A DNA stretch of 64,000 nt from Candidatus Cloacimonadota bacterium (GCA_021108395.1 JAIOQZ010000039.1:62001-126000); one strand, 5' to 3'. Counted from the stretch's first letter, positions 34,842 to 43,725 are shown. Program-made: numbers and translations. The notes: generated from the letters alone by a model not told the origin.

Positions 34842-35213
34842 ATGTACCTGCTGAACGTGCGCTCGCACTTCTCGGCTGCACACCGTCTGGACGGCTATAA
34901 CGGCGCCTGCCGCAATTTGCACGGGCACAACTGGACAGTGCGCGTCTGCATAGCCTGCGAAACTACCGACGACATCGGCCTGGCCGTCGATTTCAAGGTG
35001 ATCAAGGCCAGCTTTCACGCCCTGCTCGATGAACTCGACCATACTCTGCTAAACGATCTGCCATACTTCGCCGACCGTAACCCGACCTCCGAAAACATCG
35101 CTCGCTATCTCTACGATGAAATGACCCATCGCTTCTCGCACGAAGGCTGCCACATCACCGAAATCGAGGTGTGGGAGTCGGAAAACAGCTCGGTCATCTA
35201 CCGCCGCCCATGA
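34842..35213 (+). CDS. queD: 6-carboxytetrahydropterin synthase QueD / 6-pyruvoyltetrahydropterin synthase family
   Basis: A 123-residue T-fold enzyme, probably the QueD step of queuosine/7-deazaguanine biosynthesis from dihydroneopterin triphosphate. The zinc-binding histidines are in FSAAHRL and NLHGHNW, the catalytic cysteine in GACRNLHGHN, and the C-terminal ITEIEVWESENS contains the conserved Glu. AAGGAGA lies before the ATG. No queC/E/F is nearby, so a biopterin-synthase function cannot be excluded. Its stop overlaps the engB start (ATGA). Confidence 0.9.
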   Translation: MYLLNVRSHFSAAHRLDGYNGACRNLHGHNWTVRVCIACETTDDIGLAVDFKVIKASFHALLDELDHTLLNDLPYFADRNPTSENIARYLYDEMTHRFSHEGCHITEIEVWESENSSVIYRRP

Positions 35214-35830
35214 TCCGTATTGTCGAGTCGAGCTTCATCATCAGCGCGGTCAAACCCGCCGGCTACCCCGCCAGTCCCTGGTGCGACATCGCCTTCGCCG
35301 GTCGCTCGAACGTGGGTAAAAGCTCGTTCGTGAACGCCCTGCTGGGTCGCAAACTGCTGGCCAAGATCAGCTCGAAACCCGGCAAGACACGGCTCATCAA
35401 TTTCTTCGAGGTGCGGTTCAAGCGAATGATGGAGAGCGGGGAAGAGGTGGACGGCTTCATGAACTTTGTCGATCTGCCCGGCTATGGCTATGCCAAAGTG
35501 AGTAAAACCGACCGTGCAGCGTGGCGCCGCATGATGCGGGCATACTTCGAGCAACGCCTGTCACTGCGCGGCGTGATTGTTCTGGTGGACATCCGCCACC
35601 CGGCTGACGAAAAAGACCGCCTGATGATTGAGATGCTGCGCCAGACCGGGCATCCGTTTCTAGTGGCGGCCACCAAGCGCGACAAGATCGCCCCCACCAA
35701 AGTGCAGCCGGCGCTCGATGCGTTGCGTGTCGGGCTCGGCCTTGCCGATGAACCACTGCTGGCGGTCAGTTCGCCAAAAAAACAGAACCTCGACAAAGCT
35801 GTGGCCTGGATCGAAGACAGGCTGATGTAA
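35210..35830 (+). CDS. engB: Ribosome-biogenesis GTPase EngB (YsxC/YihA)
   Basis: A 206-residue GTPase for large ribosomal subunit assembly. Motifs: G1 GRSNVGKSS, switch PGKTRLINFFEV, G3 DLPGYGYAKVS, and G4 ATKRDKI. The arrangement CDIAFAGRSNVGKSSFVNALL and the basic C-terminal segment match the family (about 200 residues). Translationally coupled to queD by ATGA overlap and followed by dxs after 10 bases. Confidence 0.94.
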   Translation: MIRIVESSFIISAVKPAGYPASPWCDIAFAGRSNVGKSSFVNALLGRKLLAKISSKPGKTRLINFFEVRFKRMMESGEEVDGFMNFVDLPGYGYAKVSKTDRAAWRRMMRAYFEQRLSLRGVIVLVDIRHPADEKDRLMIEMLRQTGHPFLVAATKRDKIAPTKVQPALDALRVGLGLADEPLLAVSSPKKQNLDKAVAWIEDRLM

Positions 35831-35840
35831 GGAGATTCAT

Positions 35841-37751
35841 GTGATATTTATGACAACTAAAAGCGACGAGTATAAGCTGCTGGATACAATAAAGAAACCT
35901 GCGGATGTGCGCAATCTCCGTTTCTCGCAGTTACGTGATTTGGCCATGGAAGTGCGTCACCGCATCATCGAAGTGACCTCCAAAAACGGCGGACATGTCG
36001 CGCCAAGCCTCGGCGCCACCGACATCGCCGTTGCCCTCCTGAAAGTGTTCGACCCATTGAAAGACCGCATCGTGTGGGACGTGGGACACCAGTCCTATGC
36101 CTACAAAATCCTCACCGGCCGCAACGACCGTTTTGACACTTTGCGGCAATTTGGCGGAATCAGCGGGTTCAACAACATCTTCGAGAGCAAGGCAGACGCC
36201 TTTGGCGTGGGGCACAGCAGCACGTCAATCTCGGCAGCGCTGGGCATCAGGGTGGCCGATGAGCTTATGCAGCGTGACAACCGCGCCATCGCTGTCATTG
36301 GCGACGGGGCGCTCACGGGCGGTATGTCCTTCGAGGCCATCAATCACGCCGGGCATCTGGGCAAGAACATCATCGTCGTGCTAAACGACAACGCTTACTC
36401 GATTTCGCCCAATGTGGGCGCATTGCAGAATTACATGGCCAGCATGCTTGTCTCAAAGAGTTACAACACGCTCAAAGAAAAGATATGGGACCTCTCGAAG
36501 AACCTCCCCACCAAAGCCAGGCGAACTTTCATTACCGGAGTGCAAAAGATTGAAGAAAGCATGATGAACATCCTGGTTCCCAACATCTTTTTTGAAGACC
36601 TCGGCTTCAAATATGTCGGCCCCATCGACGGCCACGACATTGCCCGCATGGTGCGCATTTTCAACAAGGTGAGGCATAACGTGGTCGGCCCTGTGCTCAT
36701 TCACGTCGTCACCCAAAAGGGTAAGGGTTACAGGATCGCCGAAAACGACGCCCGCCACTTTCATGGCGTTGGGCCGTTCGACGAGAAAACCGGCCACAGC
36801 CTTGGCCACAAAGGAGTCAGTTATTCCAAGGTTTTCGGCGACACTGTCTGCCGATTAGCCGAAAAGAATGAGCGCGTCGTCGCCATCACCGCAGCCATGA
36901 CCGACGGTACCGGGCTTACAGAGTTTGCAGGGCGCTTCCCGAACCGCTTCTTTGATGTCGGCATCGCCGAGCAGCACGCCGTCACCTTTGCCGCCGGGCT
37001 TGCCGTTCGCGGCGCAAAGCCTTTCCTGGCTATCTATTCCACCTTCATGCAGCGGGCGCTCGACCAGGTCATTCACGACGTCGCCCTGCAAAAACTGCCT
37101 GTCGTTTTCTGTCTCGACCGCGGGGGTCTTGTGGGCGACGATGGCGCTACTCACCATGGCGCTTTCGACCTTTCATTCATGCGCCTCATACCTGGACTCA
37201 TTGTCATTGCCCCGCGTTGTTCCGAGGAGCTTGTGGCCGCACTCGAATGGGCCGCAGGCTACACCGAAGGCCCTGTTGTCATTCGCTATCCACGCGGCCT
37301 GGCTCTGCACTCGAAAACGCCGATTCCACCGATTGTGCCGGGCAAGAGCGAAGTGGTGCGTCCAGGCAAGGGCATTGCCTTCATCGGTGCCGGCAAGGCA
37401 TTCGGTGACGCCGAAGCCGTTTGCGACCTGCTGCTTGCAGCCGCGCCCGACCTCGATCCGTGCCTCGTCAATGCCCGCTTCATCAAGCCACTCGACACAG
37501 ACCTGCTGGAGAAGCTGGCACAGACGTGCGAGCATATCGTCACCATCGAAGACAACGCCCTGCCGGGTGGATTTGGCGAGAGCGTGAGCGCCTACCTGGC
37601 CAACACCAGCGCCAGCGTTCATTGCTTCGGCCTGCCCGACGAATTCGTGCCGCATGGTACCATCGATGAACTCAAGGGCATGTTAGGCATATTGCCGGCC
37701 GATATCTTCTCGAAGCTGCAACCGATGCTGCTACCCGACACGACCCCGTGA
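35841..37751 (+). CDS. dxs: 1-deoxy-D-xylulose-5-phosphate synthase
   Basis: A 636-residue TPP enzyme that condenses pyruvate and glyceraldehyde-3-phosphate, the first step of the MEP isoprenoid pathway. The TPP/Mg motif GDGALTGGMSFEAINHAG, the HSSTSIS segment and the conserved VGIAEQHAVTFAAGLA and DRGGLVGDDGATHHGAFDLSFMR blocks are all present. The start is GTG with AAGGAG six bases upstream; the ATG four codons later is an alternative. It ends in a GTGA overlap with mnmE. Confidence 0.96.
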   Translation: MIFMTTKSDEYKLLDTIKKPADVRNLRFSQLRDLAMEVRHRIIEVTSKNGGHVAPSLGATDIAVALLKVFDPLKDRIVWDVGHQSYAYKILTGRNDRFDTLRQFGGISGFNNIFESKADAFGVGHSSTSISAALGIRVADELMQRDNRAIAVIGDGALTGGMSFEAINHAGHLGKNIIVVLNDNAYSISPNVGALQNYMASMLVSKSYNTLKEKIWDLSKNLPTKARRTFITGVQKIEESMMNILVPNIFFEDLGFKYVGPIDGHDIARMVRIFNKVRHNVVGPVLIHVVTQKGKGYRIAENDARHFHGVGPFDEKTGHSLGHKGVSYSKVFGDTVCRLAEKNERVVAITAAMTDGTGLTEFAGRFPNRFFDVGIAEQHAVTFAAGLAVRGAKPFLAIYSTFMQRALDQVIHDVALQKLPVVFCLDRGGLVGDDGATHHGAFDLSFMRLIPGLIVIAPRCSEELVAALEWAAGYTEGPVVIRYPRGLALHSKTPIPPIVPGKSEVVRPGKGIAFIGAGKAFGDAEAVCDLLLAAAPDLDPCLVNARFIKPLDTDLLEKLAQTCEHIVTIEDNALPGGFGESVSAYLANTSASVHCFGLPDEFVPHGTIDELKGMLGILPADIFSKLQPMLLPDTTP

Positions 37752-39097
37752 ACAAAACCGCCTTCCTCGGTGATACCATCGTGGCCATCATTACACCGCA
37801 AGGCAGCGGCGCCATCGGCGTCATCCGCCTCAGCGGCCCCGACGCCATAGACATAGCCGCACACTATGTGCGCACCCGTCCATCACTGAAGCGCATTGCC
37901 GACCGCACAGCCACATTTGCTCGTGTCGAGGACAACGGCCATCTGCTCGACGAGGCGCTGGTCACTGTGTTCCACTCCCCAGGAAGCTACACCGGTGAGG
38001 ATGTGGTCGAGCTGTCGTGTCACGGCAATCCCTTTCTGCTGCAACAGGTTGTGGCGCTATTCCTACGTCATGCCCGTGCCGCCGGCCCGGGCGAGTTCAC
38101 GCAGCGTGCCTTCCTCAACGACCGCATGGACCTCACCCGCGCCGAAGCCGTGGGCGACCTGCTGGCGGCACGCACACGCCACATGCTCGATGCCGCCGCC
38201 GAACAGCTCGAAGGCCGCTTGTTGCACCGCATCGTGGGATTGCTCGATCGTCTCACCCAGCGCCGAATCCAGCTCGAACTGGAAATCGATTTCGTCGAGC
38301 AGGACACGCCGGCGCTTGACCATGCCGTGCTGGCATCGCAGCTGCGCTCCCTTGCCGACGACCTTGCCGGCCTCAGCGCCACTGGTGAAGAAGGGATGAT
38401 CTTGCGCGACGGCCTGCGCGTCGTCCTCGTGGGGCCGCCCAATGTTGGTAAATCGAGTATTTTCAACGCATTCCTGCAAACAGAGCGCGCCATTGTCACC
38501 CCAGAGCCGGGCACCACGCGAGACTGGCTCGAAGAGGCTGTGGCCCTTGACGGTTATCTCGTCCGCCTGTTCGACACCGCCGGACTGCGCCGCCCCGCCG
38601 ATGCCGCCGAGCGAGCTGGAATCGAGCGTTCGCGCCAGATCGTGGAGCAAGCGCACAGTGTACTGCTGGTGAGCGATGGGGAAGAGGTGACGCCACCGGA
38701 ATATGTTGCGCCGGAACGTGTTATCCGTGTGCTGAACAAAACCGACAGCCTGCCGCCGGAGACGGTGGCGGAGTTTGGCGATAAGGGCTGGGTACCGTGC
38801 TCGGCTGTGGCGCCTGGCGGCCTCGACGCGCTCAAGCACCGCCTGCTGGCAGACATCGTTGTGGACGACGACGAATTGCGCTCAGGGTTGCTCACCAATG
38901 CCAGGCAAGTGGCGGCTGTTCACAAAGCCTGCGTTGCATTAGACAAAGCGTTGCGCTCGTTCGATGAAGGTCTGGGTTACGAGTTCACCGCGTTCGATTT
39001 GAAAGAGGCCAGCCATGCGCTCGAAGAAGTGACTGGGCACGTCACCACCGACGATATATTGCGACAGATTTTCACCAACTACTGCATAGGAAAGTAG
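37748..39097 (+). CDS. mnmE: tRNA modification GTPase MnmE
   Basis: A 449-residue potassium-dependent GTPase that, with MnmG, puts the (carboxy/amino)methyl group on wobble U34 of tRNA. N-terminal formyl-THF-binding domain (DTIVAIITPQGSGAIGVIRLSG), a helical domain, the embedded G domain with GPPNVGKSSIFNAFL, the switch TPEPGTTRDWLEEAV, DTAGLRR and G4 NKTDS, and the invariant C-terminal CIGK with its catalytic-site Cys. GTG start inside the dxs stop. No mnmG lies in this window, although mnmE usually sits near yidC-jag; here it is 35 kb away. Confidence 0.96.
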   Translation: MNKTAFLGDTIVAIITPQGSGAIGVIRLSGPDAIDIAAHYVRTRPSLKRIADRTATFARVEDNGHLLDEALVTVFHSPGSYTGEDVVELSCHGNPFLLQQVVALFLRHARAAGPGEFTQRAFLNDRMDLTRAEAVGDLLAARTRHMLDAAAEQLEGRLLHRIVGLLDRLTQRRIQLELEIDFVEQDTPALDHAVLASQLRSLADDLAGLSATGEEGMILRDGLRVVLVGPPNVGKSSIFNAFLQTERAIVTPEPGTTRDWLEEAVALDGYLVRLFDTAGLRRPADAAERAGIERSRQIVEQAHSVLLVSDGEEVTPPEYVAPERVIRVLNKTDSLPPETVAEFGDKGWVPCSAVAPGGLDALKHRLLADIVVDDDELRSGLLTNARQVAAVHKACVALDKALRSFDEGLGYEFTAFDLKEASHALEEVTGHVTTDDILRQIFTNYCIGK

Positions 39098-39098
39098 T

Positions 39099-39914
39099 AT
39101 GCTGCCATTAACCTCCGACCCGCTGGTGCGCCACTGCATCGTCAACCTGGAAGACTTGTTCGACACGCTGGTGGCAACACCGGAGAAGATCGGCGACACT
39201 TGTGAGCACTACCGCCATCTGCGCACCCCCGGCCCGGAAGGTGTCTGGCCCAACCGCGTCTATGGGCTTGTGTCCCCGCCGCAAGACACGGTTGCCATCG
39301 CCAACGAGATTGCGACAGGCATGCGTGACCGCCTGCTGCCACGCGAGTTATGTGTGGAGCAAGTGGATGATATGCACCGTTGGAACGAGCCGCTCGAAGC
39401 TGCCGGTGTAACGCTGCGGTGGGATTTCCCCTCGATGGCGCTGGCGGTGGAAAACTGCCGTCACGACCGCGCCGCCGTTTGCGACCTCAACCCAGTGATA
39501 ACACCGGTTCGCAACGAGGACGACCTGCGGGAGTGGGCACGGCTCATCGCGCTGGGCTGGTGGCAGGGCAAAGACGTTCATGCCCGTCTGCTCGCAGACC
39601 TCTATCGTCCGTTCCTGCAAGGTGATTCGCAGCCGTCTCTGTGGCTTGTGAGAGCGGCGGGGGCACCTGTGGCCACCGGTATGCTGCACATCACGGGAGA
39701 CGTGGCCGGCGTTTACCTCGTGTATGTTGACACGGCGTTTCGCAACCGAGGCCTGGGTGGGTATGTCTCAGCGCAGATGGTGAGGAAAGGTGAGGAGAGA
39801 GGCTGCCGCTGGGCGATATTGCAGGCCACGCCCGAGGGCGAACCGGTTTATCGGCGGTTGGGGTTCGAGGTGGTGTTTCGCAACCGCATCTACTGGTTAC
39901 CCGCCAACGACTAA
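39099..39914 (+). CDS. GNAT-family acetyltransferase
   Basis: A 271-residue protein with an N-terminal region of unknown type (about 1-140, VWPNRVYGLVSP... MRDRLLPRELCVEQVDDM) and a C-terminal GNAT domain. The acetyl-CoA-binding R/QxxGxG/A motif reads RNRGLGGYVSAQMVRKGEERGC, preceded by VAGVYLVYVDTAF and followed by YRRLGFEVVFRNRIYW. Substrate unknown. It starts one base after mnmE and is the last gene of that operon, convergent with the next, A+T-rich gene. Confidence 0.82.
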   Translation: MLPLTSDPLVRHCIVNLEDLFDTLVATPEKIGDTCEHYRHLRTPGPEGVWPNRVYGLVSPPQDTVAIANEIATGMRDRLLPRELCVEQVDDMHRWNEPLEAAGVTLRWDFPSMALAVENCRHDRAAVCDLNPVITPVRNEDDLREWARLIALGWWQGKDVHARLLADLYRPFLQGDSQPSLWLVRAAGAPVATGMLHITGDVAGVYLVYVDTAFRNRGLGGYVSAQMVRKGEERGCRWAILQATPEGEPVYRRLGFEVVFRNRIYWLPAND

Positions 39915-39920
39915 ATTATC

Positions 39921-40433
39921 TTAAAATAAATGGCCGTTACATTTGTTCCTATGTTGCTCAACTTCAACAACTGTACTGTCTTCAAAACAAATGGCCAATA
40001 CATCTGGCTCTATTACAAAAACTCCAGGAAGATAACCCAAATTGTAGCTCATTATATTCTCTTCGTAAGTCAAATACTTGTCTCCCAGGATTTCAATAAC
40101 TTCTTCTTCACTTTTTCCGATCAGTAAATCACTATCAATAATGCTTTTTGACATTGTATAACGCTCTTCAATATCTGAATCCCATAAATCCCTGTTGAAG
40201 TCTTGCCGAGGGTAATATTCTATACGAGCTATACATAGTAGAATAATGCCGACATAAAGCAAAAGACTCAGAACAAGAGTGGGAACAATTGCGATATATT
40301 TTCTATTCTGTTTTTTTCCTATTCCAAATTTCTTGAGTATCCATTTGACGATAAAGAACATAGGAACAGCAACCAACAAGAAAGTGCCCGCTATCACAAA
40401 TAGATGTGAATAGTTCAGCATAAAATTTTCCAT
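39921..40433 (-). CDS. Hypothetical two-helix membrane protein with SmpA/OmlA-like tail
   Basis: A 170-residue protein not recognised with certainty. Two membrane helices (about 8-32 and 46-68) flank a basic cytoplasmic loop GIGKKQNRK. The C-terminal part (about 95-165) reads LLIGKSEEEVIEILGDKYLTYEEN...GYLPGVFVIEPDVLAICFED, the pattern of the SmpA/OmlA (BamE-like) small domain used in peptidoglycan/outer-membrane proteins. The gene is strikingly A+T rich in a G+C-rich neighbourhood, which suggests recent acquisition. Convergent with the GNAT gene, 6 bases apart. Confidence 0.65.
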   Translation of the reverse strand: MENFMLNYSHLFVIAGTFLLVAVPMFFIVKWILKKFGIGKKQNRKYIAIVPTLVLSLLLYVGIILLCIARIEYYPRQDFNRDLWDSDIEERYTMSKSIIDSDLLIGKSEEEVIEILGDKYLTYEENIMSYNLGYLPGVFVIEPDVLAICFEDSTVVEVEQHRNKCNGHLF

Positions 40434-40466
40434 GCTTATATCCGACTTGTTGCCATAAACGCCCCA

Positions 40467-40482
40467 TGTGCCACGTGAAACA
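40467..40482. promoter_or_regulatory. parS-like ParB-binding site
   Basis: TGTGCCACGTGAAACA matches the parS consensus TGTTnCACGTGAAACA except for one base (G for T at position 4). It lies in the 49-base gap between the small membrane-protein gene and the EFR1 gene. Together with the site at 21312 it supports an origin-proximal position for this window. Confidence 0.6.
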
Positions 40483-41265
40483 TCACTTCAGCGCTATCAG
40501 GTCGTTCGCGCTCACCTCGGCGTGATGATAGCGGGTCTTGCCGAGGGTTTTCGGGCCGAAATCGATGGCCTCCGGCGGACAAAAATGCAGGCAGGCGAGG
40601 CATTCCTCGCAATGATGCAGCCAGCGCGGTTTACCATCGACGAGCTTGATGTTGTCCACTGGGCACACCTGGGCGCACAACCCGCACGACGTGCAGGCGT
40701 CGCTCACGGTGAATTTCCTGTCAGCGGCACGGACGTGCCGTTTCCATATTGGATGCGTGATAAGCCCAGGGATGCGCACCGGCCAGGATGTTGTTTCCAC
40801 CGAATGCAAGCGATCTCGCACCTGTTTTGCGGCTGTTTTCAGCTTCTGGTCTGCTTGGGCGAAGATGTGCTTTTGCTCGTCCAACGGCGGTATCTTGAAA
40901 AGAGCGATGTAATTGTTCACAACCTTGAGCCGGAACCCTGATGCCAGCCACTCGCCCTTGGATTTCAACAGCTTGCGCAAGTCGGTCATGGCGCGGCTGA
41001 GGACTGGACCGCTGGTCATCACGGCGAAGACATACTCGACATCAGAAAGATCGAGCCTGGCGATGAATTCTTCCACCAGCAGCGGCAACCCCATGACGTA
41101 GAGCGGAAAAAACAGACCGACGACAAGAGAGTCGGGCTTCACCACTTTTGCATCGCGGTAGTGCGCCATCCCTTCGATGCGGCCTTCCCCAAGATGATGA
41201 GCCATGCGCCGCGCCGCCCACAGGCTGTTGCCAGTGCCGGAAAACACATAGAAAGCAGGTTGCAT
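40483..41265 (-). CDS. EFR1-family ferrodoxin (flavodoxin plus two [4Fe-4S] clusters)
   Basis: A 260-residue redox protein. The N-terminal half is a flavodoxin-like domain (YVFSGTGNSLWAARRMAHHLGE, with the phosphate-binding GTGNS). The C-terminal third has two ferredoxin motifs, CTSCGLCAQVCPVDNI and CEECLACLHFCPPEAI, each with four cysteines in the CxxCxxCxxxCP order. This is the EFR1 architecture, common in strict anaerobes; the exact electron partner is unknown. It is transcribed away from a TetR regulator that probably controls it. Confidence 0.88.
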   Translation of the reverse strand: MQPAFYVFSGTGNSLWAARRMAHHLGEGRIEGMAHYRDAKVVKPDSLVVGLFFPLYVMGLPLLVEEFIARLDLSDVEYVFAVMTSGPVLSRAMTDLRKLLKSKGEWLASGFRLKVVNNYIALFKIPPLDEQKHIFAQADQKLKTAAKQVRDRLHSVETTSWPVRIPGLITHPIWKRHVRAADRKFTVSDACTSCGLCAQVCPVDNIKLVDGKPRWLHHCEECLACLHFCPPEAIDFGPKTLGKTRYHHAEVSANDLIALK

Positions 41266-41285
41266 AGGTTTCTCCTCTTGATATT

Positions 41286-41314
41286 AATTATCTCAATCTT
41301 TATTCACCTGTCAA
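41286..41314 (-). promoter_or_regulatory. Putative sigma-70 promoter of the EFR1 gene
   Basis: On the minus strand, -35 TTGACA (41314-41309) and -10 ATAATT (41291-41286) are separated by 17 bases. The start codon lies about 20 bases beyond. A second TTGACA on the plus strand at 41355-41360 faces the TetR gene but has no good -10. Confidence 0.6.
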
Positions 41315-41397
41315 GTGCTTCTTCATGATTATTACTGAACGTGTTTATTATTACTTGACAAAATATGCCTCGCGCATGCTCTGTTGTTGCGGGGGTA

Positions 41398-41994
41398 ATG
41401 ATGCAGGTGAAGAAACCGCAGATGGAATCGGCAATCATGGATGTGGCGCGCAAGCTTTTCCTCGAACAGGGGTTCGAGGGCGTCACCATGCGTGCGCTGT
41501 CCGGCGCTGTCGGCATCACGCCGGGCAACCTCTATGTCTATTTCCGCGGTAAGGACGACCTCTACTTCGCTGTGTTCATCGAGCGGAACGCCGTGCGTCT
41601 GGAGCGCATCTTCTCCGAGATGGAAAAGGGCGGCACGGCGCGAGAGCGCATCGAACGCTATGCCCGCGCCTACATCGAGTGGGCGCATGATAATCCGCGT
41701 GAAATGCGGTTTGAACTGCACTACCAGCACAAGGGGATGGGGGAGGAGAACCTGTCTCCGTCGCTGGCCGAGCGGTTCGATCTACAGCGTGAACCGTATC
41801 ACCGCCGCTTCTGTGAGGTGTTCGAGCAGGGATTGGCAAATGGTGAGTTCAACTACGACATGCCGACCGGCCGCGTTATCAGCTACTTCACCTTCACATT
41901 GCGCACAATGCTCAACGAGGTGGTTGTGCTGAAATATTACGACGATGACTTCTATTTCAACTGGGTACACTTCTTTCTCGACGCGATTACATAA
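41398..41994 (+). CDS. TetR-family transcriptional regulator
   Basis: A 198-residue regulator. The N-terminal helix-turn-helix (IMDVARKLFLEQGFEGVTMRALSGAVGITPGNLYVYFRGKDDLYFAVF) is textbook TetR. The C-terminal ligand domain (about 60-198) is divergent and unassigned. ATG 41398 (MMQVKKP) is used; GGGGG just upstream is a weak Shine-Dalgarno. It is divergent from the EFR1 gene across a 132-base gap, the usual arrangement of a TetR repressor and its target. Confidence 0.88.
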   Translation: MMQVKKPQMESAIMDVARKLFLEQGFEGVTMRALSGAVGITPGNLYVYFRGKDDLYFAVFIERNAVRLERIFSEMEKGGTARERIERYARAYIEWAHDNPREMRFELHYQHKGMGEENLSPSLAERFDLQREPYHRRFCEVFEQGLANGEFNYDMPTGRVISYFTFTLRTMLNEVVVLKYYDDDFYFNWVHFFLDAIT

Positions 41995-42015
41995 CAACAT
42001 GCTTCTGGGGGAAAC

Positions 42016-43116
42016 ATGAAACACCTGCTGCTTCTCGTAATACTGCTGCTGTGCCTGTCGAGGGTGAGCGCGCAGAATCTGCTGAACGGTCCCGAAGGCG
42101 TGGTGCGAGACGCCGACAACCTGCGCTGGCTTGTGGCCTGCTACTATGGACAGAACATCATCGCCATCGATGACGAGGGCAATCACACTGTCTTCGCCGA
42201 AAACCTGCCGGGGGCGTTGGGGCTGCACCTGTGCAACGATGTGCTGTACTGCACCGGCCACGAACCGCACATGCTCATCGGACTCGACATCGAGTCGGGC
42301 GAGCGCGTTTTCGAGATGCCGTTTGGCGCCAACACGTCAGGTTCAGGGATAGCCTCGGACGACGAGGGACACCTGTGGGTTGGCAACCAGATGGGACAAA
42401 TCCTGTCGGTGAACACCGCCGACACCACCTATACCGTGCTGGCCTCGGGCATCAACGCCGGTCCGCAGGGGCTGGTGTACAAAGCCTCCACTAATCAGCT
42501 TCTCGTCGCCTGTTACCAGTTGAATTCACCCATCTATAGCGTCGAGATCGCTACGGGTGACGTGAACAGCTGGATGCCCACCAGCCTGGGCAATTTCATC
42601 GCTATGAGCGGCGCTCCCGATGGCCGCCTGTTTCTCAGCTCCTGGCGTGACAACACAGTCCGCCTGCTACAGCCAGGTGGCACTGAGCTGGTGGCCGTTG
42701 CCACCGAACTGGATCAACCGGCTGGAAGCGCTATACACGAAACCGATAACGTGATCGGCGTGGCCGAGTTCGGCGGCAATGCGCTCACACTGGTGCAGTT
42801 GTGGGGCACCGGCATTAACGAGCCAGACTCGCCCGCGGCGAATGTGTGCAGCGTTACGGCCAGTCCCAACCCATTCAATCCCACCACGCGAGTGGCGTTC
42901 GAGCTGGATGCACCCGGCCACGTTTCGGTGGACATCCATGATGTTCGTGGCCGTTTGGTGCGACGCCTGCTGAAGGCAACGCTTCCCGTTGGCATTCATG
43001 GCGTTGTGTGGAATGGAGAAGACGAGAAGGGACGAGCGGTTTCTTCCGGCTGCTATGTTTGCACCGTTCACTCTGGGGGGTATCGTCGGCTTGTGAAGCT
43101 GACGTTACTGAAGTGA
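42016..43116 (+). CDS. Secreted beta-propeller (SMP-30-like) with T9SS-type C-terminal domain
   Basis: A 366-residue exported protein: signal peptide (MKHLLLLVILLLCLSRVSAQ), then about 250 residues of repeated propeller-like blades (GPEGVVRDADNLRWLVACYYGQNIIAID, GSGIASDDEGHLWVGNQMGQIL, GPQGLVYKASTNQLLVACY). The last 80 residues form an FlgD/Fn3-like sorting domain: ASPNPFNPTTRVAF, DIHDVRGRLVRRL, GIHGVVWNGEDEKGRAVSSGCYVC and KLTLLK. That domain is the hallmark of secreted proteins in Cloacimonadota- and KSB1-like phyla. GGGGGA precedes the ATG. A strong terminator follows. Confidence 0.85.
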   Translation: MKHLLLLVILLLCLSRVSAQNLLNGPEGVVRDADNLRWLVACYYGQNIIAIDDEGNHTVFAENLPGALGLHLCNDVLYCTGHEPHMLIGLDIESGERVFEMPFGANTSGSGIASDDEGHLWVGNQMGQILSVNTADTTYTVLASGINAGPQGLVYKASTNQLLVACYQLNSPIYSVEIATGDVNSWMPTSLGNFIAMSGAPDGRLFLSSWRDNTVRLLQPGGTELVAVATELDQPAGSAIHETDNVIGVAEFGGNALTLVQLWGTGINEPDSPAANVCSVTASPNPFNPTTRVAFELDAPGHVSVDIHDVRGRLVRRLLKATLPVGIHGVVWNGEDEKGRAVSSGCYVCTVHSGGYRRLVKLTLLK

Positions 43117-43137
43117 CAGCATAGCGGTCTGGAGACT

Positions 43138-43166
43138 ACCCGCCGAGCATGGCGGGTTTTCTTTTT
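43138..43166 (+). terminator. Rho-independent terminator after the propeller gene
   Basis: The seven-bp stem ACCCGCC / GGCGGGT (43138-43157) with loop GAGCAT is followed by a T-rich tract (TTTCTTTTT). Confidence 0.85.
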
Positions 43167-43204
43167 GCGGTGTGTATCACGCCGACGGACAATGAAATGA
43201 ATGC

Positions 43205-43259
43205 TTGACGGGGCGTAGAGCGAGTGGAATCTGTCTTTTTGCGGGTTACGAAGACCCGC
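43205..43259 (+). promoter_or_regulatory. Possible smpB promoter and 5'-leader hairpin
   Basis: A TTGACG -35-like hexamer lies at 43205-43210; the position 17 bases on (AATCTG) is a weak -10. Downstream, GCGGGT / ACCCGC pairs at 43241-43259 with a seven-base loop, just before the GAGAGG Shine-Dalgarno of smpB, so the leader might be structured. Weak evidence. Confidence 0.3.
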
Positions 43260-43272
43260 GAGAGGTAACGCC

Positions 43273-43722
43273 ATGAGCCAGATACGCATCGTCAACCGCA
43301 AAGCCCGCCATGATTACATGTTCCTGGACGAGCTGGAAGCCGGCATTGTATTGAAAGGCACCGAGATCAAATCGATTCGGGCCGGCAATGTCAGCTTCAA
43401 GGACAGCCATGCCCGCATGGTGGACGGCGAGATGTGGCTCTATAGCCTGCATATCAGCCCCTATGAAATGGGCAACCAATTCAATCACGAGCCAGAGCGT
43501 CGTCGTAAGCTGTTGCTCAACCGCCGCGAGATGAGGCGGTTGCAGGCAAAGATGGACGAGCGTGGACTCACGCTCATCCCCCGTGCCATTTACATCAACA
43601 AGCGCGGACTGGCCAAAGTAAGCCTGGCGCTGGCTCGTGGCAAGCACAACTACGACAAGCGCGAAGCTTTGCAAAAACGTGACCAGGAACGCGACCTGCA
43701 ACGTCGGCTAAAAGACTACTAA
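43273..43722 (+). CDS. smpB: SsrA-binding protein SmpB
   Basis: A 149-residue tmRNA-binding protein for trans-translation ribosome rescue. The beta-barrel motifs VNRKARHDYMFLDELEAGIVLKGTEIKSIRAGNVSFKDSHARMVDGEMWLYSLHISPY and the basic C-terminal tail that becomes helical in the ribosome (KHNYDKREALQKRDQERDLQRRLKDY) are complete. GAGAGG lies before the ATG. No tmRNA gene was recognised in the window. Confidence 0.96.
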   Translation: MSQIRIVNRKARHDYMFLDELEAGIVLKGTEIKSIRAGNVSFKDSHARMVDGEMWLYSLHISPYEMGNQFNHEPERRRKLLLNRREMRRLQAKMDERGLTLIPRAIYINKRGLAKVSLALARGKHNYDKREALQKRDQERDLQRRLKDY

Positions 43723-43725
43723 GCC

